A stretch of 64,000 nt of DNA from Mesonia aquimarina (GTDB lineage Bacteria; Bacteroidota; Bacteroidia; Flavobacteriales; Flavobacteriaceae). Each line of letters begins with the position of its first letter. Position 1 is the first letter of the stretch. Below the pieces are notes generated by a model that searched no databases, was not told the origin of the DNA, and was given only the letters and a program-made list of their open reading frames with translations. The stretch lies in assembly GCF_003667275.1 (NCBI RefSeq), contig NZ_RCNV01000002.1, forward strand, positions 186,001 to 250,000, given 5' to 3'. A program made the position numbers and the translations under genes. Positions 8,547 through 17,712 of this stretch are shown here, piece by piece.

Positions 8547-10217
8547 ATGGAAAAACTGCTTCACATACAAAATTTATCGGTTTCTTTTGAGGAGAGAAAA
8601 GTGCTAAAAGACATTAATTTTTCACTTCACAAAAATGAAATTTTAGGGATTGTAGGTGAGTCCGGTTCCGGAAAATCTTTAACAACACTTTCTATTTTAG
8701 GCTTGCTTCCACAAGCGGCAAAAATTGATGAAGGAGAGATTTTATTTGAAGAAAAAAATCTTCTTACTTTTTCTGAAAAACAATTCCGAAAAATTCGGGG
8801 CAATAAAATATCGATGATTTTTCAAGAACCAATGAGTTCTTTAAATCCTTCTATGAAATGCGGTCCGCAAGTGGTCGAAATTCTGTTAGAACATACTAAT
8901 TTATCTCAACGTGAAGCAAAAAAAGAATGCTTAAATTTATTTGAAAAAGTAAAATTACCCGAACCAAACGAATTATTTAACGCATATCCACATCAAATAA
9001 GCGGTGGACAGAAACAACGCGTGATGATTGCCATGGCAATTGCGTGTAAACCCAATATTTTAATCGCCGACGAACCGACAACAGCGCTTGATGTTACCGT
9101 GCAAAAAGAGATTTTATTGTTGCTGAAATCCATTCAGCAAGAAACAGAAATGAGCATCATTTTTATCTCGCACGATTTGGCGTTGGTTTCAGAAATTTCA
9201 GATCGAGTTGCAGTAATGTTTCAAGGCGAAATTGTAGAACAAAATTCAGTTGAACAATTATTTCATCAACCTAAAGAAACCTACACCAAAGCACTTTTAG
9301 CTTCAAAACCTTCTACAAAAGAACGCGTAAAAACCTTACCTACAGTGAAAAATTTTATGGAAAGCACTACTTCTTTTGAAGTCGAAACGCTTGAAGAACG
9401 AAAAAAACGGCACGATAAAATTTACAGCAAATCGCCTTTATTAGAAGTACAAAATATAGAAAAGGAGTTTGTGAGCGATGCCGGAATTTTCAAAAAAAAT
9501 AGAGTGGTAAAAGCCGTAAACGATGTTAGTTTTAAAATATATGAAGGCGAAACGCTAGGTTTGGTAGGCGAATCGGGTTGCGGCAAATCTACGTTAGGAA
9601 ACGTAATTTTACAGCTTGATAAAGCAAGCAGCGGGGCAGTTTTTTATAAAGGAAATGATATCACCAAAATTCGAGGAAATAAACTTCGTGAATTGCGAAA
9701 GGAAATTCAGTTGATTTTTCAAGATCCGTTCTCTTCCTTAAACCCAAGAATACCGGTAGGAAAAGCAATTATGGAACCGATGGAAGTTCATAAATTGTAT
9801 AAAAACACAAAAGAACGGAAGCAAAAAACCATTGAATTATTAAAACGTGTCGGTTTAACTGAAGAACATTTTTATCGCTATCCACACGAATTTAGTGGCG
9901 GACAACGCCAACGGATTGGTATTGCGAGAACAATTGCCGTAGAACCTAAATTAATTGTTTGCGACGAGTCGGTTTCGGCTTTAGATATTTCAGTACAAGC
10001 GCAAGTATTGAATTTACTGAATGAATTAAAGGAAAAATTCGGATTTACCTATATTTTTATCTCACACGATTTAGCAGTTGTAAAATATATGGCAGATCAA
10101 TTATTGGTGATGAATAAAGGTGAAATTGTAGAACACGGCGATGCTGATGATGTTTATGCCAAGCCACAAAAAGAATATACACAAGAATTAATTAATGCGA
10201 TCCCAAGAGGTATTTAA
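8547..10217 (+). CDS. dual-domain ABC transporter ATP-binding protein (oligopeptide/nickel type, DppD-DppF fusion)
   Basis: Two complete ATP-binding domains lie in one 556-residue chain. The first has Walker A GESGSGKS, signature ISGGQKQR and Walker B ILIADEPTTALD. The second has GESGCGKS, FSGGQRQR and LIVCDESVSALD. Residues 240-300 link them and resemble the C-terminal oligopeptide-binding region. The layout matches YejF/GsiA-like ATPases for peptide importers. The permease and binding protein are not nearby, so the substrate is unknown. Confidence 0.92.
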   Translation: MEKLLHIQNLSVSFEERKVLKDINFSLHKNEILGIVGESGSGKSLTTLSILGLLPQAAKIDEGEILFEEKNLLTFSEKQFRKIRGNKISMIFQEPMSSLNPSMKCGPQVVEILLEHTNLSQREAKKECLNLFEKVKLPEPNELFNAYPHQISGGQKQRVMIAMAIACKPNILIADEPTTALDVTVQKEILLLLKSIQQETEMSIIFISHDLALVSEISDRVAVMFQGEIVEQNSVEQLFHQPKETYTKALLASKPSTKERVKTLPTVKNFMESTTSFEVETLEERKKRHDKIYSKSPLLEVQNIEKEFVSDAGIFKKNRVVKAVNDVSFKIYEGETLGLVGESGCGKSTLGNVILQLDKASSGAVFYKGNDITKIRGNKLRELRKEIQLIFQDPFSSLNPRIPVGKAIMEPMEVHKLYKNTKERKQKTIELLKRVGLTEEHFYRYPHEFSGGQRQRIGIARTIAVEPKLIVCDESVSALDISVQAQVLNLLNELKEKFGFTYIFISHDLAVVKYMADQLLVMNKGEIVEHGDADDVYAKPQKEYTQELINAIPRGI

Positions 10218-10270
10218 AATTTAACTCAAAGTACTTTTAAAATTCCTATTTTCTTTTATATTGTTGAAAT

Positions 10271-11137
10271 ATGAAGGAAAAAATAACATTGGACGATGTC
10301 CTCTCTAACGCTCCAGATTTAATTCTATATGCTGCGCCAATAATGATTAGCTTGGCTTTATTAGAGTTTTACCTTAGTTGGAAACAGAAAAAAAAACTAT
10401 ACGAAAAAAAGGATTTTTTTGCTTCATTGACGATTGGGTTGGTTTCGGTATTTCAAAATTTGTTGATTAAGTCACTTTTATTCGGTTTTGTTATTTGGGT
10501 TTATAACATCGTTCCGTGGAGCATTCCGGTAAACTGGTGGACTTCTATTATTTGTTTTTTTGCTTTAGACTTTTGCCGTTATTGGGCACATAGAATGGGA
10601 CACGAAACCAGTTTGTTTTGGGCAACACACGTAACGCATCATAATTCTGAAAAATATAATTTGTCTACTTCGTTTCGCCTTTCGTGGACGCAACAACTAA
10701 AAGTCGTGTTTTTTCTGCCCATCAGTTTAATGGGTTTTCATCCAGTGGTGTTTTTTATTTGTCACCAAATTGCGGTTTTATATCAATTTTGGATTCATAC
10801 GGAATACATTAGAAAACTACCAAAATGGATTAGTTTTCTCTTTGTTACGCCTTCTCATCATCGGGTTCATCACGGAAAAAACGTGCATTATTTAGATAAA
10901 AATTACGGTTCTACTTTTATTATTTGGGACCGAATGTTTGGAACTTTTCAACCAGAAGATGAACAGGCGATTTATGGCATTTTAGATCAACCGAAACATC
11001 ATAACCCAGTAAAATTAGTCTTTCACGTTTGGGGAGATATTTTTAGAAAAATGAAAAAAGAGAAAAATCTTAAAAAAGCTTTTCTTCTTTTATTTCAACC
11101 TCCGGATTTATTGTATGAAAAAGAAAAGTCGAAATGA
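10271..11137 (+). CDS. sterol desaturase / fatty acid hydroxylase family protein
   Basis: This integral membrane di-iron enzyme has several hydrophobic helices, at about 18-35, 50-80, 90-115 and 150-178. The histidine boxes that bind the two irons are present: HRMGHE, HVTHHNSEKYN and SHHRVHHGKN. Members hydroxylate or desaturate fatty acids, sterols, carotenoids or alkylglycerols. The substrate cannot be read from the sequence. Its 288 residues are in the normal range. It converges with the SRPBCC gene, with 9 bases between the stops. Confidence 0.88.
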   Translation: MKEKITLDDVLSNAPDLILYAAPIMISLALLEFYLSWKQKKKLYEKKDFFASLTIGLVSVFQNLLIKSLLFGFVIWVYNIVPWSIPVNWWTSIICFFALDFCRYWAHRMGHETSLFWATHVTHHNSEKYNLSTSFRLSWTQQLKVVFFLPISLMGFHPVVFFICHQIAVLYQFWIHTEYIRKLPKWISFLFVTPSHHRVHHGKNVHYLDKNYGSTFIIWDRMFGTFQPEDEQAIYGILDQPKHHNPVKLVFHVWGDIFRKMKKEKNLKKAFLLLFQPPDLLYEKEKSK

Positions 11138-11146
11138 TTTTAATTC

Positions 11147-11626
11147 TTATTTTGAAAGAAATTGTTTCCACTTATTTGATTCTGCAAAAAGCTTTAATTG
11201 TTTGTTTCTGATTATCAAGAAATTTACCATATAGCTTTTTAGAAAAATTATATCCGCTAATTTTCCAATAAAACCAAGTGGAGATTTATATTCAAACTCA
11301 TCAATCAGTAAAGTTTCATTAGCGTTTATTTCTTTGAAAGTATGCTTATGACTAAATCTTTTAAAGATACCTTTCTGCATTTCATCAACAAAGTAAAAAG
11401 GGAAATTATATTGGGGGATTTTAGAAGTTAGTTTTTGATATACGCCTAAATGTTTTGCTCTCCAAGTAACTTTTTCTCCTTGTTCTAATAAACCAAATTT
11501 TCTTTCTGAAATTACAGTTTCGTCAGTTTGTTGAGTTGATGCAGTATGAAAATCAATACTTCGTGATAAATCAAAAACTCTTTCTCTTGGAGCTTTAATA
11601 TATGTTTTTGTAATGATTGTTGGCAT
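11147..11626 (-). CDS. SRPBCC (START/Bet v1-like) family protein
   Basis: The N-terminus PTIITKTYIKAPRERVFDLS is typical of SRPBCC lipid-binding domains, followed by a long helix-grip fold (WRAKHLGVYQKLTSKI, ETLLIDEFEYKSPLG). The ligand is unknown. An upstream in-frame ATG at 11650 would add MPLLSLSQ, but those codons are repeat-family-1 sequence. ATG 11626 matches the expected start of the domain, giving 159 residues. It lies downstream of the CoA-transferase genes on the same strand, separated by repeat copy 2. Confidence 0.8.
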   Translation of the reverse strand: MPTIITKTYIKAPRERVFDLSRSIDFHTASTQQTDETVISERKFGLLEQGEKVTWRAKHLGVYQKLTSKIPQYNFPFYFVDEMQKGIFKRFSHKHTFKEINANETLLIDEFEYKSPLGFIGKLADIIFLKSYMVNFLIIRNKQLKLFAESNKWKQFLSK

Positions 11627-11627
11627 C

Positions 11628-11738
11628 TGCGAAAGCGATAGTAGCGGCATCCTTTTTTAATTTTTTGTGAAAGAATTAAAAAAGATATAGCGGATAGCGC
11701 GGTCCCGGTTTTTCTATAAAAATCGGGATTCGCCCTAA
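11628..11738 (-). repeat. interspersed repeat family 1, copy 2
   Basis: On the minus strand it starts TTAGGGCGAATCCC and ends GGATGCCGCTACTATCGC. The core is more diverged than in the other copies. It begins 5 bases after the scoB stop and runs to the SRPBCC start, in the direction of both genes. Confidence 0.75.
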
Positions 11739-11743
11739 CTATT

Positions 11744-12400
11744 TTACAATTTCATCTCTGGAATTTCTCCTTCTACGATAAGTTTTCCTTCAGTGGCTTT
11801 TTCGATCTCTTCGACACTAACACCTGGAGCGCGTTCGATTAGTTTAAAGCCTTCTTCGGTTACATTTAAAACGGCTAAATTGGTGACAATTGTAGTGACA
11901 CAACCAACGCCGGTTAATGGAAGTGTGCATTTTTTAAGCAGTTTAGATTTTCCTGCTTTGTTTGTATGCATCATGGCGACAATAATATTTTCGGCAGAAG
12001 CCACCAAATCCATCGCGCCGCCCATACCTTTTACCATTTTTCCGGGAATTTTCCAGTTGGCTATATCTCCATTTTCGGCTACTTCCATAGCGCCCAGAAT
12101 GGTAAGATCAACATGTTTTCCACGTATCATCCCAAAACTCGTCGCTGAATCGAAAAAACTTGCGCCCGGTAAAGCGGTAATGGTTTGTTTTCCCGCATTA
12201 ATTAAATCGGCATCTTCTTCGCCTTCAAAAGGGAAAGGTCCCATTCCTAAAATTCCGTTTTCACTCTGAAATTCTACTTCTATATCGTCTCGCACAAAAT
12301 TGGCTACAAGCGTTGGAATACCGATTCCTAAATTTACGTAATAGCCGTCTTTTACTTCTTTGGCAATGCGTTGTGCAATTCCGTTTTTATCTAAAGCCAT
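11744..12400 (-). CDS. scoB: 3-oxoacid CoA-transferase, subunit B
   Basis: Class I CoA-transferase beta subunit; it exchanges CoA between succinyl-CoA and acetoacetate or a related 3-oxoacid. The catalytic glutamate is E47 in FQSENGILGMGP. Other family segments are GYYVNLGIGIPT, GASFFDSATSFGMIRG and GKMVKGMGGAMDLV. Length is 218 residues. It follows scoA with a 3-base gap. Ketone-body or butanoate metabolism is likely, but acetate/butyrate CoA-transferases look similar. Confidence 0.93.
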   Translation of the reverse strand: MALDKNGIAQRIAKEVKDGYYVNLGIGIPTLVANFVRDDIEVEFQSENGILGMGPFPFEGEEDADLINAGKQTITALPGASFFDSATSFGMIRGKHVDLTILGAMEVAENGDIANWKIPGKMVKGMGGAMDLVASAENIIVAMMHTNKAGKSKLLKKCTLPLTGVGCVTTIVTNLAVLNVTEEGFKLIERAPGVSVEEIEKATEGKLIVEGEIPEMKL

Positions 12401-12403
12401 AGT

Positions 12404-13105
12404 TTATCTTTTTGGTCGAACTGTTCGTTGCTCAATTCTTTTTTCGTAATCTTTCCCTTGGAAAATTCGTTGTACAAAAATTCCTGGTATGTGAATTTGA
12501 TTAGGGTCTAACTCGCCAGCGGGAACTAATTCTTCAACCTCAACAACGGTTACTTTTGCAGCTCCGCACATATTTGGGTTGAAGTTTCTTGCGGTTCCTT
12601 TAAAAATTAAATTTCCGGCTTCGTCTCCTTTCCAAGCTTTTACAAATGCAAAATCTGCTTTGTAAGCTTCTTCTAACACGTACATTTTATCTTCAAATTT
12701 ACGCGTTTCTTTGTTTAAGGAAACTTCTGTTCCGTAACCTGCGGGTGTGTAAATAGCAGGAAAACCTTGTTGCGCGGCTAAGCATTTTGCAGCTAAGGTT
12801 CCTTGTGGGGTTAGCTCAACTTCTAATTCGCCACTTAACATTTGACGCTCAAATTCAGCGTTTTCTCCCACATAGGAAGAAATCATTTTTCTGATTTGGT
12901 TTTTCTTTAAGAGTAAACCTAATCCAAAATCGTCTACACCGGCATTGTTAGAAATGCAAGTGATATCTTTAATATTTCTTTTTACCAATTCTGAGATAGC
13001 ATTTTCAGGAATTCCGCTAAGACCAAAACCGCCTAACATAAATGTCATGCTGTCTTCAACGCCTTCTAATGCTTCTTGAACATTATTAACTGTTTTTCTA
13101 ATCAT
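12404..13105 (-). CDS. scoA: 3-oxoacid CoA-transferase, subunit A
   Basis: Alpha subunit partner of scoB. The N-terminal glycine motif [12 protein letters not shown] (about 24-35), [14 protein letters not shown] and the later [23 protein letters not shown] segments are typical. Length is 233 residues. It is the promoter-proximal gene of the pair, transcribed leftwards. The PBP1A gene ends 116 bases upstream with its own terminator, so this pair is probably a separate unit. Confidence 0.93.
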   Translation of the reverse strand: MIRKTVNNVQEALEGVEDSMTFMLGGFGLSGIPENAISELVKRNIKDITCISNNAGVDDFGLGLLLKKNQIRKMISSYVGENAEFERQMLSGELEVELTPQGTLAAKCLAAQQGFPAIYTPAGYGTEVSLNKETRKFEDKMYVLEEAYKADFAFVKAWKGDEAGNLIFKGTARNFNPNMCGAAKVTVVEVEELVPAGELDPNQIHIPGIFVQRIFQGKDYEKRIEQRTVRPKR

Positions 13106-13156
13106 TTGATCCTTAAATTTTACGGAAAAATACGAAAAATCTAAGATTGCAACAAT

Positions 13157-13197
13157 TAAAAAAGCCCTTCAAAATAGAATCTCTATTTTAAAGGGCT
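13157..13197 (-). terminator. intrinsic terminator of the ricT-gldH-PBP1A operon
   Basis: Arms of 16 bases at 13163-13178 and 13182-13197 pair with one mismatch. A run of A on the plus strand (T on the transcript) follows at 13158-13163. It lies 25 bases past the PBP1A stop. Confidence 0.9.
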
Positions 13198-13221
13198 CAT
13201 TTTTTTAGTGTCAAAAAATTA

Positions 13222-15564
13222 TTAAAAATCTAATTCGTCAGAAATTTCTTCTTGAGGATCTTCTTCTGTTGTTTTTTCTCCTTCTGTCGGATTCACTCCA
13301 TCGCAATCTACTTGAATACTTAACTCTTCAGGACGTTCAAAATCTTCTTTTGAAACGTTTAACTCTTCGTCTTCATATAATTTTTTCATATATATTCCCC
13401 AAATCGGTAAAGCCATAGTTGCTCCTTGTCCGTAAGTAATTCCTGGAAAATGCACAGAGCGGTCTTCACCACCAACCCAAACTCCGGTTGCTAAGTTTGG
13501 CACCATTCCCATAAACCAACCATCACTTTGATTTTGAGTAGTACCCGTTTTTCCGGCAATAGAATTTTTAAAATCGTAAGGATAACCAGTTACTGCTCTT
13601 TTATAATGGGGAGCATTTACTGCCCAAGTTGTCCGCAATCGTTGTCCTGAACCATGTTGCGTTACACCTTCCATTAGTTTTACGGTAACATAAGCAGCTT
13701 CTTCGCTCATTACGTCTTTACTTTCGGGAACATGTTGATATAAAATTGTTCCGTTTTTATCTTCAATACGCGTTACAATTACTGGTTTTACGTAAATTCC
13801 TTTATTGGCAAAAGTGCTGTACGCTGAAACCATTTCAAAAACACTTAAATCTACCGAGCCTAAAGCAATAGCAGCGACAGGATCAATCTCTGAAGTGTTT
13901 ACGCCTAATTTATTTAATAAATCAATTACAGGCTCTGGTCCGGTTTTATCCATTAATCGTGCACTAATTGTGTTTAGTGAATTAGCTAATGCGGCTTTTA
14001 GAGTAACCATTCCCCCATATTCTCCTCCAGCATTTTTTGGGGTCCAATCTTCTGAAACTCCATGTTTTCCTGCTGGAATAGTGTGTTGCGTATTGGGCAG
14101 TTGATAACAAGGTGAAAGATGCAACTGGTCTATAGCCGTGGCGTATAAAAACGGCTTAAATGTAGAACCAACTTGACGTCTTGCTTGTTTTACGTGTTCG
14201 TATTTAAAGTGTTTGAAATTGATACCCCCGACCCAAGCTTTTACTTCTCCAGATTGTGGTTCCATAGACATCATTCCAGAATTCAGGAATGACTTATAAT
14301 AGAAAATAGAATCTCTTGGGGTCATAATTGTATCGATATCTGTTTCATTCTCCCAGGAAAAGATCCGCATTTCTCGTTCCTTATCAAAAGATGCAATAAT
14401 TTCTTCTTCAGAAAAATCTTTGGCCTTCATTTCTTTCCATCGGCTGCTGTTCTTCATCGCACGGCGAACAATACTATTGATTTCTTCTTTGGTTACACCT
14501 CTAAATGGAGCTGTTTTATTGTTTTTATTTTGACGATTAAACTCCTTCTGCAAATGAGCCATATGCATTTTTACAGCATCTTCGGCGTGTTGCTGCATTC
14601 TATAATCGATACTGGTATAGACTTTCAATCCGTCTCGATAAATATTGTATTCTTCACCATCGGGTTTTGGGTTTTTATCTATCCAATCTTTTAAGAAGCC
14701 TTGTAAATAAGCTCTAAAATAAGTCGCCATTCCCTCATCGTGTCCTTCCGGGCTATAGTCGATTTTTAAGGGTAATTGTTGTAAGGAATCTTCTTCAGTC
14801 TTTGTTAAGAACCCATTTTTTTCCATTTGGTTCAAAACAATATTTCTGCGTTCTAAAGAATTTTGTTTGAATTCGCTTTTTCTTGGATTATAAACAATTG
14901 GGTTTTTAAGCATTGCTACTAGCACAGCAGCTTCTTCAGTTTTTAAGTCCTTAGGTTCTTTTGAAAAGTAGATCCGAGAAGCTGAACGTATTCCTACTGC
15001 TTGATACAAAAAATCATATTTATTTAGATACATCGTAATGATTTCTTGCTTGGTATATTGCCGCTCCAAACGAACAGCAATAACCCATTCTTTAATTTTC
15101 TGAAAAACTCTTTCAATCTTACTATCAGGAGTAGTTGAGAAAAGTAATTTTGCCAATTGTTGTGTAATGGTACTTGCCCCTCCTTTCGATCCCATATAAG
15201 CAACCGCACGTAAGGTACCGCGAGCATCTATTCCCGAATGTTCATAATAACGTTCATCCTCTGTGGCAACAAGTGCATTAATTAGGTTATCGGGTAATTC
15301 TTCAAATTTTACTGGCGTTCTATTTTCATTATAATATTTCCCAAGTGTTTCTCCGTCTGAAGAAAAAACTTCTGTTGCTAAGTTTGTTTCAGGATTTTCA
15401 AGCTGGTCGAATGTTGGCATTTCACCAAAAGCGCCCCAACCGGCCAATAAAAACAAAAAAATAGCGGCTAAAATCCCTAATGCAAATAGGCGCCAAAACC
15501 ATACAATATATTTTCTATAGGAAGATTTTTGTTTCTTGTTTGTTGATTTTTTTTGTGAACTCAC
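13222..15564 (-). CDS. penicillin-binding protein 1A (bifunctional transglycosylase/transpeptidase)
   Basis: This class A PBP builds peptidoglycan. One signal anchor spans residues 19-42. The GT51 domain has the catalytic glutamate E102 in TEDERYYEHSG and GGASTITQQLAKLL (128-141). The transpeptidase has S467-TFK470, a SLN motif and GKTGTT near 670. The C-terminal tail is acidic. The 780-residue length fits. The start is GTG; no ATG lies before the membrane anchor. It is the last gene after ricT and gldH, 13 bases behind gldH. Confidence 0.95.
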   Translation of the reverse strand: MSSQKKSTNKKQKSSYRKYIVWFWRLFALGILAAIFLFLLAGWGAFGEMPTFDQLENPETNLATEVFSSDGETLGKYYNENRTPVKFEELPDNLINALVATEDERYYEHSGIDARGTLRAVAYMGSKGGASTITQQLAKLLFSTTPDSKIERVFQKIKEWVIAVRLERQYTKQEIITMYLNKYDFLYQAVGIRSASRIYFSKEPKDLKTEEAAVLVAMLKNPIVYNPRKSEFKQNSLERRNIVLNQMEKNGFLTKTEEDSLQQLPLKIDYSPEGHDEGMATYFRAYLQGFLKDWIDKNPKPDGEEYNIYRDGLKVYTSIDYRMQQHAEDAVKMHMAHLQKEFNRQNKNNKTAPFRGVTKEEINSIVRRAMKNSSRWKEMKAKDFSEEEIIASFDKEREMRIFSWENETDIDTIMTPRDSIFYYKSFLNSGMMSMEPQSGEVKAWVGGINFKHFKYEHVKQARRQVGSTFKPFLYATAIDQLHLSPCYQLPNTQHTIPAGKHGVSEDWTPKNAGGEYGGMVTLKAALANSLNTISARLMDKTGPEPVIDLLNKLGVNTSEIDPVAAIALGSVDLSVFEMVSAYSTFANKGIYVKPVIVTRIEDKNGTILYQHVPESKDVMSEEAAYVTVKLMEGVTQHGSGQRLRTTWAVNAPHYKRAVTGYPYDFKNSIAGKTGTTQNQSDGWFMGMVPNLATGVWVGGEDRSVHFPGITYGQGATMALPIWGIYMKKLYEDEELNVSKEDFERPEELSIQVDCDGVNPTEGEKTTEEDPQEEISDELDF

Positions 15565-15577
15565 GACTGTTGCTAAA

Positions 15578-16063
15578 TTAATTTACGTTCTCTATTCTAA
15601 ATCCTACTTCGGTAATTCCTTCTAGTTTTTCAATGGGGTTTACACTCCCATTTTTTCGCATTGCTTGCTGAATATTTATTTGGTAAGCACCCTCCTCAGG
15701 AAACTGTACTCCTTCTTTATACCACAATTTATTTTCTTTAACATCACCAAAACCCTCTCCCATAAATTTGCCATCAGGATATGCCATTTCATATTCTAAA
15801 GTATCTGTAATAACTTTTCCATTAGGGAAATTCATTTCAGTAATCAAGAAAAGGTTGTTGTAATTATACGTATTGTTATTTCTTATATTTATAAATAAAT
15901 TATACGGCTTTAACTTATCTAAATCTTTTATTTGAAAACTTACAATAGAATCTTTATGCCAAGATTTGCCTACACTTTTATAAGAATCAAAAACTTGTTT
16001 AGAATCGCAAGAAATTGTTAACCCTAAAGCAGTAAGCAATAAAAGTACCAAAAATTTACGCAT
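15578..16063 (-). CDS. gldH: gliding motility lipoprotein GldH
   Basis: A signal peptide ends in a lipobox (LGLTISC). The body has the GldH-type pattern VFDSYKSVGKSWHKDSIVSF, LFINIRNNNTYNYNNLFLI and a C-terminal GITEVGFRIE. In Flavobacterium GldH is needed for gliding and the linked type IX secretion machinery. ATG 16063 is chosen because it places the signal peptide at the N-terminus; an upstream in-frame ATG would add 26 charged residues read from the ricT 3' end. It overlaps ricT by 8 bases. Confidence 0.92.
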   Translation of the reverse strand: MRKFLVLLLLTALGLTISCDSKQVFDSYKSVGKSWHKDSIVSFQIKDLDKLKPYNLFINIRNNNTYNYNNLFLITEMNFPNGKVITDTLEYEMAYPDGKFMGEGFGDVKENKLWYKEGVQFPEEGAYQINIQQAMRKNGSVNPIEKLEGITEVGFRIENVN

Positions 16064-17222
16064 TGTTTTTAGGCCTTTTTTTTCGTTGTTTTTTTCGTTT
16101 GTTTCTTCGTTTTTTTTGTTGTCCTTTTTTGGGCTTATCAAAACGCGTTAAACTATCTTGACCTACAACGTTACCAAAGTCAACTTTATTTTCTTTTTCT
16201 AATTCAGCTGAAAATTCTTCTAAACTGGCAACGGGCTTTTTATTTTTAGCGGCTTCGATTATTTTTTTAACCTGATCGGTTTTTAGCTCGTACCAATTCA
16301 TCCATTCGCCTTCATAAGCATACCAAAGTGACCCTTTAAAAATATCAATTTTTTGACAAACTGCTGTTCCTTTTTGGGTTTGAAGTTTGCTGTCTTGCTT
16401 CGGAAGTTCTTTAAGCGCATCTAAATAAGAGTCAAGCTCATAATTCAAACAGCATTTTAATTTTCCGCATTGACCGGCTAATTTTTGTGGATTCAAGGAA
16501 AGTTGTTGATAACGCGCCGCCGACGTAGTTACCGATCTAAAATCTGTTAACCAAGTTGAACAACATAATTCTCTTCCGCAAGAACCGATTCCGCCCAAGC
16601 GAGCTGCTTCTTGACGAAAGCCTATTTGACGCATTTCTATTCGAGTTTTAAACTCGTATGCAAATTCTTTGATCAGTTGTCTAAAATCTACACGATCTTC
16701 AGCAGTATAATAAAAGGTAGCTTTTGAGCCGTCACCTTGAAATTCTATGTCACTAATTTTCATTCGTAATTTTAAACGAATGGCTATTTCTCTAGCGCGT
16801 TTTTTAATTTGTTCTTCACGATTTCTAGCTTCGGTCCAAACATCAATATCTTTTTGAGAAGCTTTCCTATAAATTTTTAAAACTTGATCGCTATCTTCTT
16901 TAACGCGTTTTTTTCGCATTTGCACTTTTACCAATTCGCCGGTAAGGCTTACTTGACCAACATCATGTCCCGGTGAAGCTTCTGTAGCAACTATATCGCC
17001 AATTTGAAGGCTTAGTTTTTCTACATTTTTATAAAAATGTTTTCTTCCGTTTTTAAAACGTACTTCTACACAATTAAATGCTTCTTGCCCGTTTGGCAAA
17101 CTCATATTTGAAAGCCAATCGAAAACTGATAACTTATTACAACTGTCGGTTCCACATGAACCGTTACTTTTACATCCTTTTGGCTGACCGTCTTTTCCGG
17201 TCGAGCAACTTCCACACGCCAT
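16056..17222 (-). CDS. ricT: PSP1-domain protein, RicT-like
   Basis: The PSP1 core (about 50-290) carries GSCGRELCCSTWL and GQCGKLKCCLNYE, the conserved cysteine clusters of RicT/YaaT. In Bacillus RicT works with RicA and RicF, binds Fe-S clusters and influences RNA processing. This form has an extra cysteine-rich N-terminus (Cys 3, 6, 17, 23 and 28) and a very basic C-terminal tail of about 25 residues. Length is 388 residues. No RicA/RicF genes are nearby. It heads the gldH-PBP1A operon. Confidence 0.88.
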   Translation of the reverse strand: MACGSCSTGKDGQPKGCKSNGSCGTDSCNKLSVFDWLSNMSLPNGQEAFNCVEVRFKNGRKHFYKNVEKLSLQIGDIVATEASPGHDVGQVSLTGELVKVQMRKKRVKEDSDQVLKIYRKASQKDIDVWTEARNREEQIKKRAREIAIRLKLRMKISDIEFQGDGSKATFYYTAEDRVDFRQLIKEFAYEFKTRIEMRQIGFRQEAARLGGIGSCGRELCCSTWLTDFRSVTTSAARYQQLSLNPQKLAGQCGKLKCCLNYELDSYLDALKELPKQDSKLQTQKGTAVCQKIDIFKGSLWYAYEGEWMNWYELKTDQVKKIIEAAKNKKPVASLEEFSAELEKENKVDFGNVVGQDSLTRFDKPKKGQQKKRRNKRKKQRKKRPKNNA

Positions 17223-17366
17223 ATTTATTTATATCTTGAAACCTTTATTCTGAAAAAATAAGGTTGAGCATTAGTATTTCTTTTAAAAGGTAAAGATACC
17301 AATTTATTATGAGCAAGCATGAAGTTTTCTAAATGTTGAAGTCTTTAGAAAGTTTATTTTCAATTT

Positions 17367-17696
17367 CTACAACATTGTCCAGATATTCCAAAGCAATAAT
17401 AAAGACGTAACTGTAATAAAGCCCAAACTAATTGAACCCAGTTTTTTATTTCTATAAACATATAAAAATAAGGCTATTGAAATTAAAAGAAGTAGAATGG
17501 TTATTCCTGTAGTTAACCGAGCGTTATGTAAAAACTCAGGAAATAAATTTAAATAAGCTGTCTTGGCATCTTTAAATGAATCGTGCCGCTTAAAAATTAA
17601 AATCCAAAGAATAAATTCTAGCAGCGCTACAACTGAAAATACTGAGGAGATTCCTAAATAAATTTTATCTTTTAAAGAAGTTTCTTCAGTATTCAT
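17367..17696 (-). CDS. small membrane protein, unknown function
   Basis: A 109-residue protein with three hydrophobic segments, at about 10-33, 58-78 and 84-106, separated by a loop around 35-57. I recognise no family. It lies downstream of trhO on the same strand with a 16-base gap, so the two may share a transcript. The start ATG at 17696 gives a short hydrophilic N-terminus that fits a membrane protein. Confidence 0.6.
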   Translation of the reverse strand: MNTEETSLKDKIYLGISSVFSVVALLEFILWILIFKRHDSFKDAKTAYLNLFPEFLHNARLTTGITILLLLISIALFLYVYRNKKLGSISLGFITVTSLLLLWNIWTML

Positions 17697-17712
17697 ATTG
17701 CTAATTTACAAA

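Noticed and set aside
11793-12269. 158-codon plus-strand frame opposite scoB
   Set aside because: It is the antisense shadow of scoB, with no start signal or known domain.
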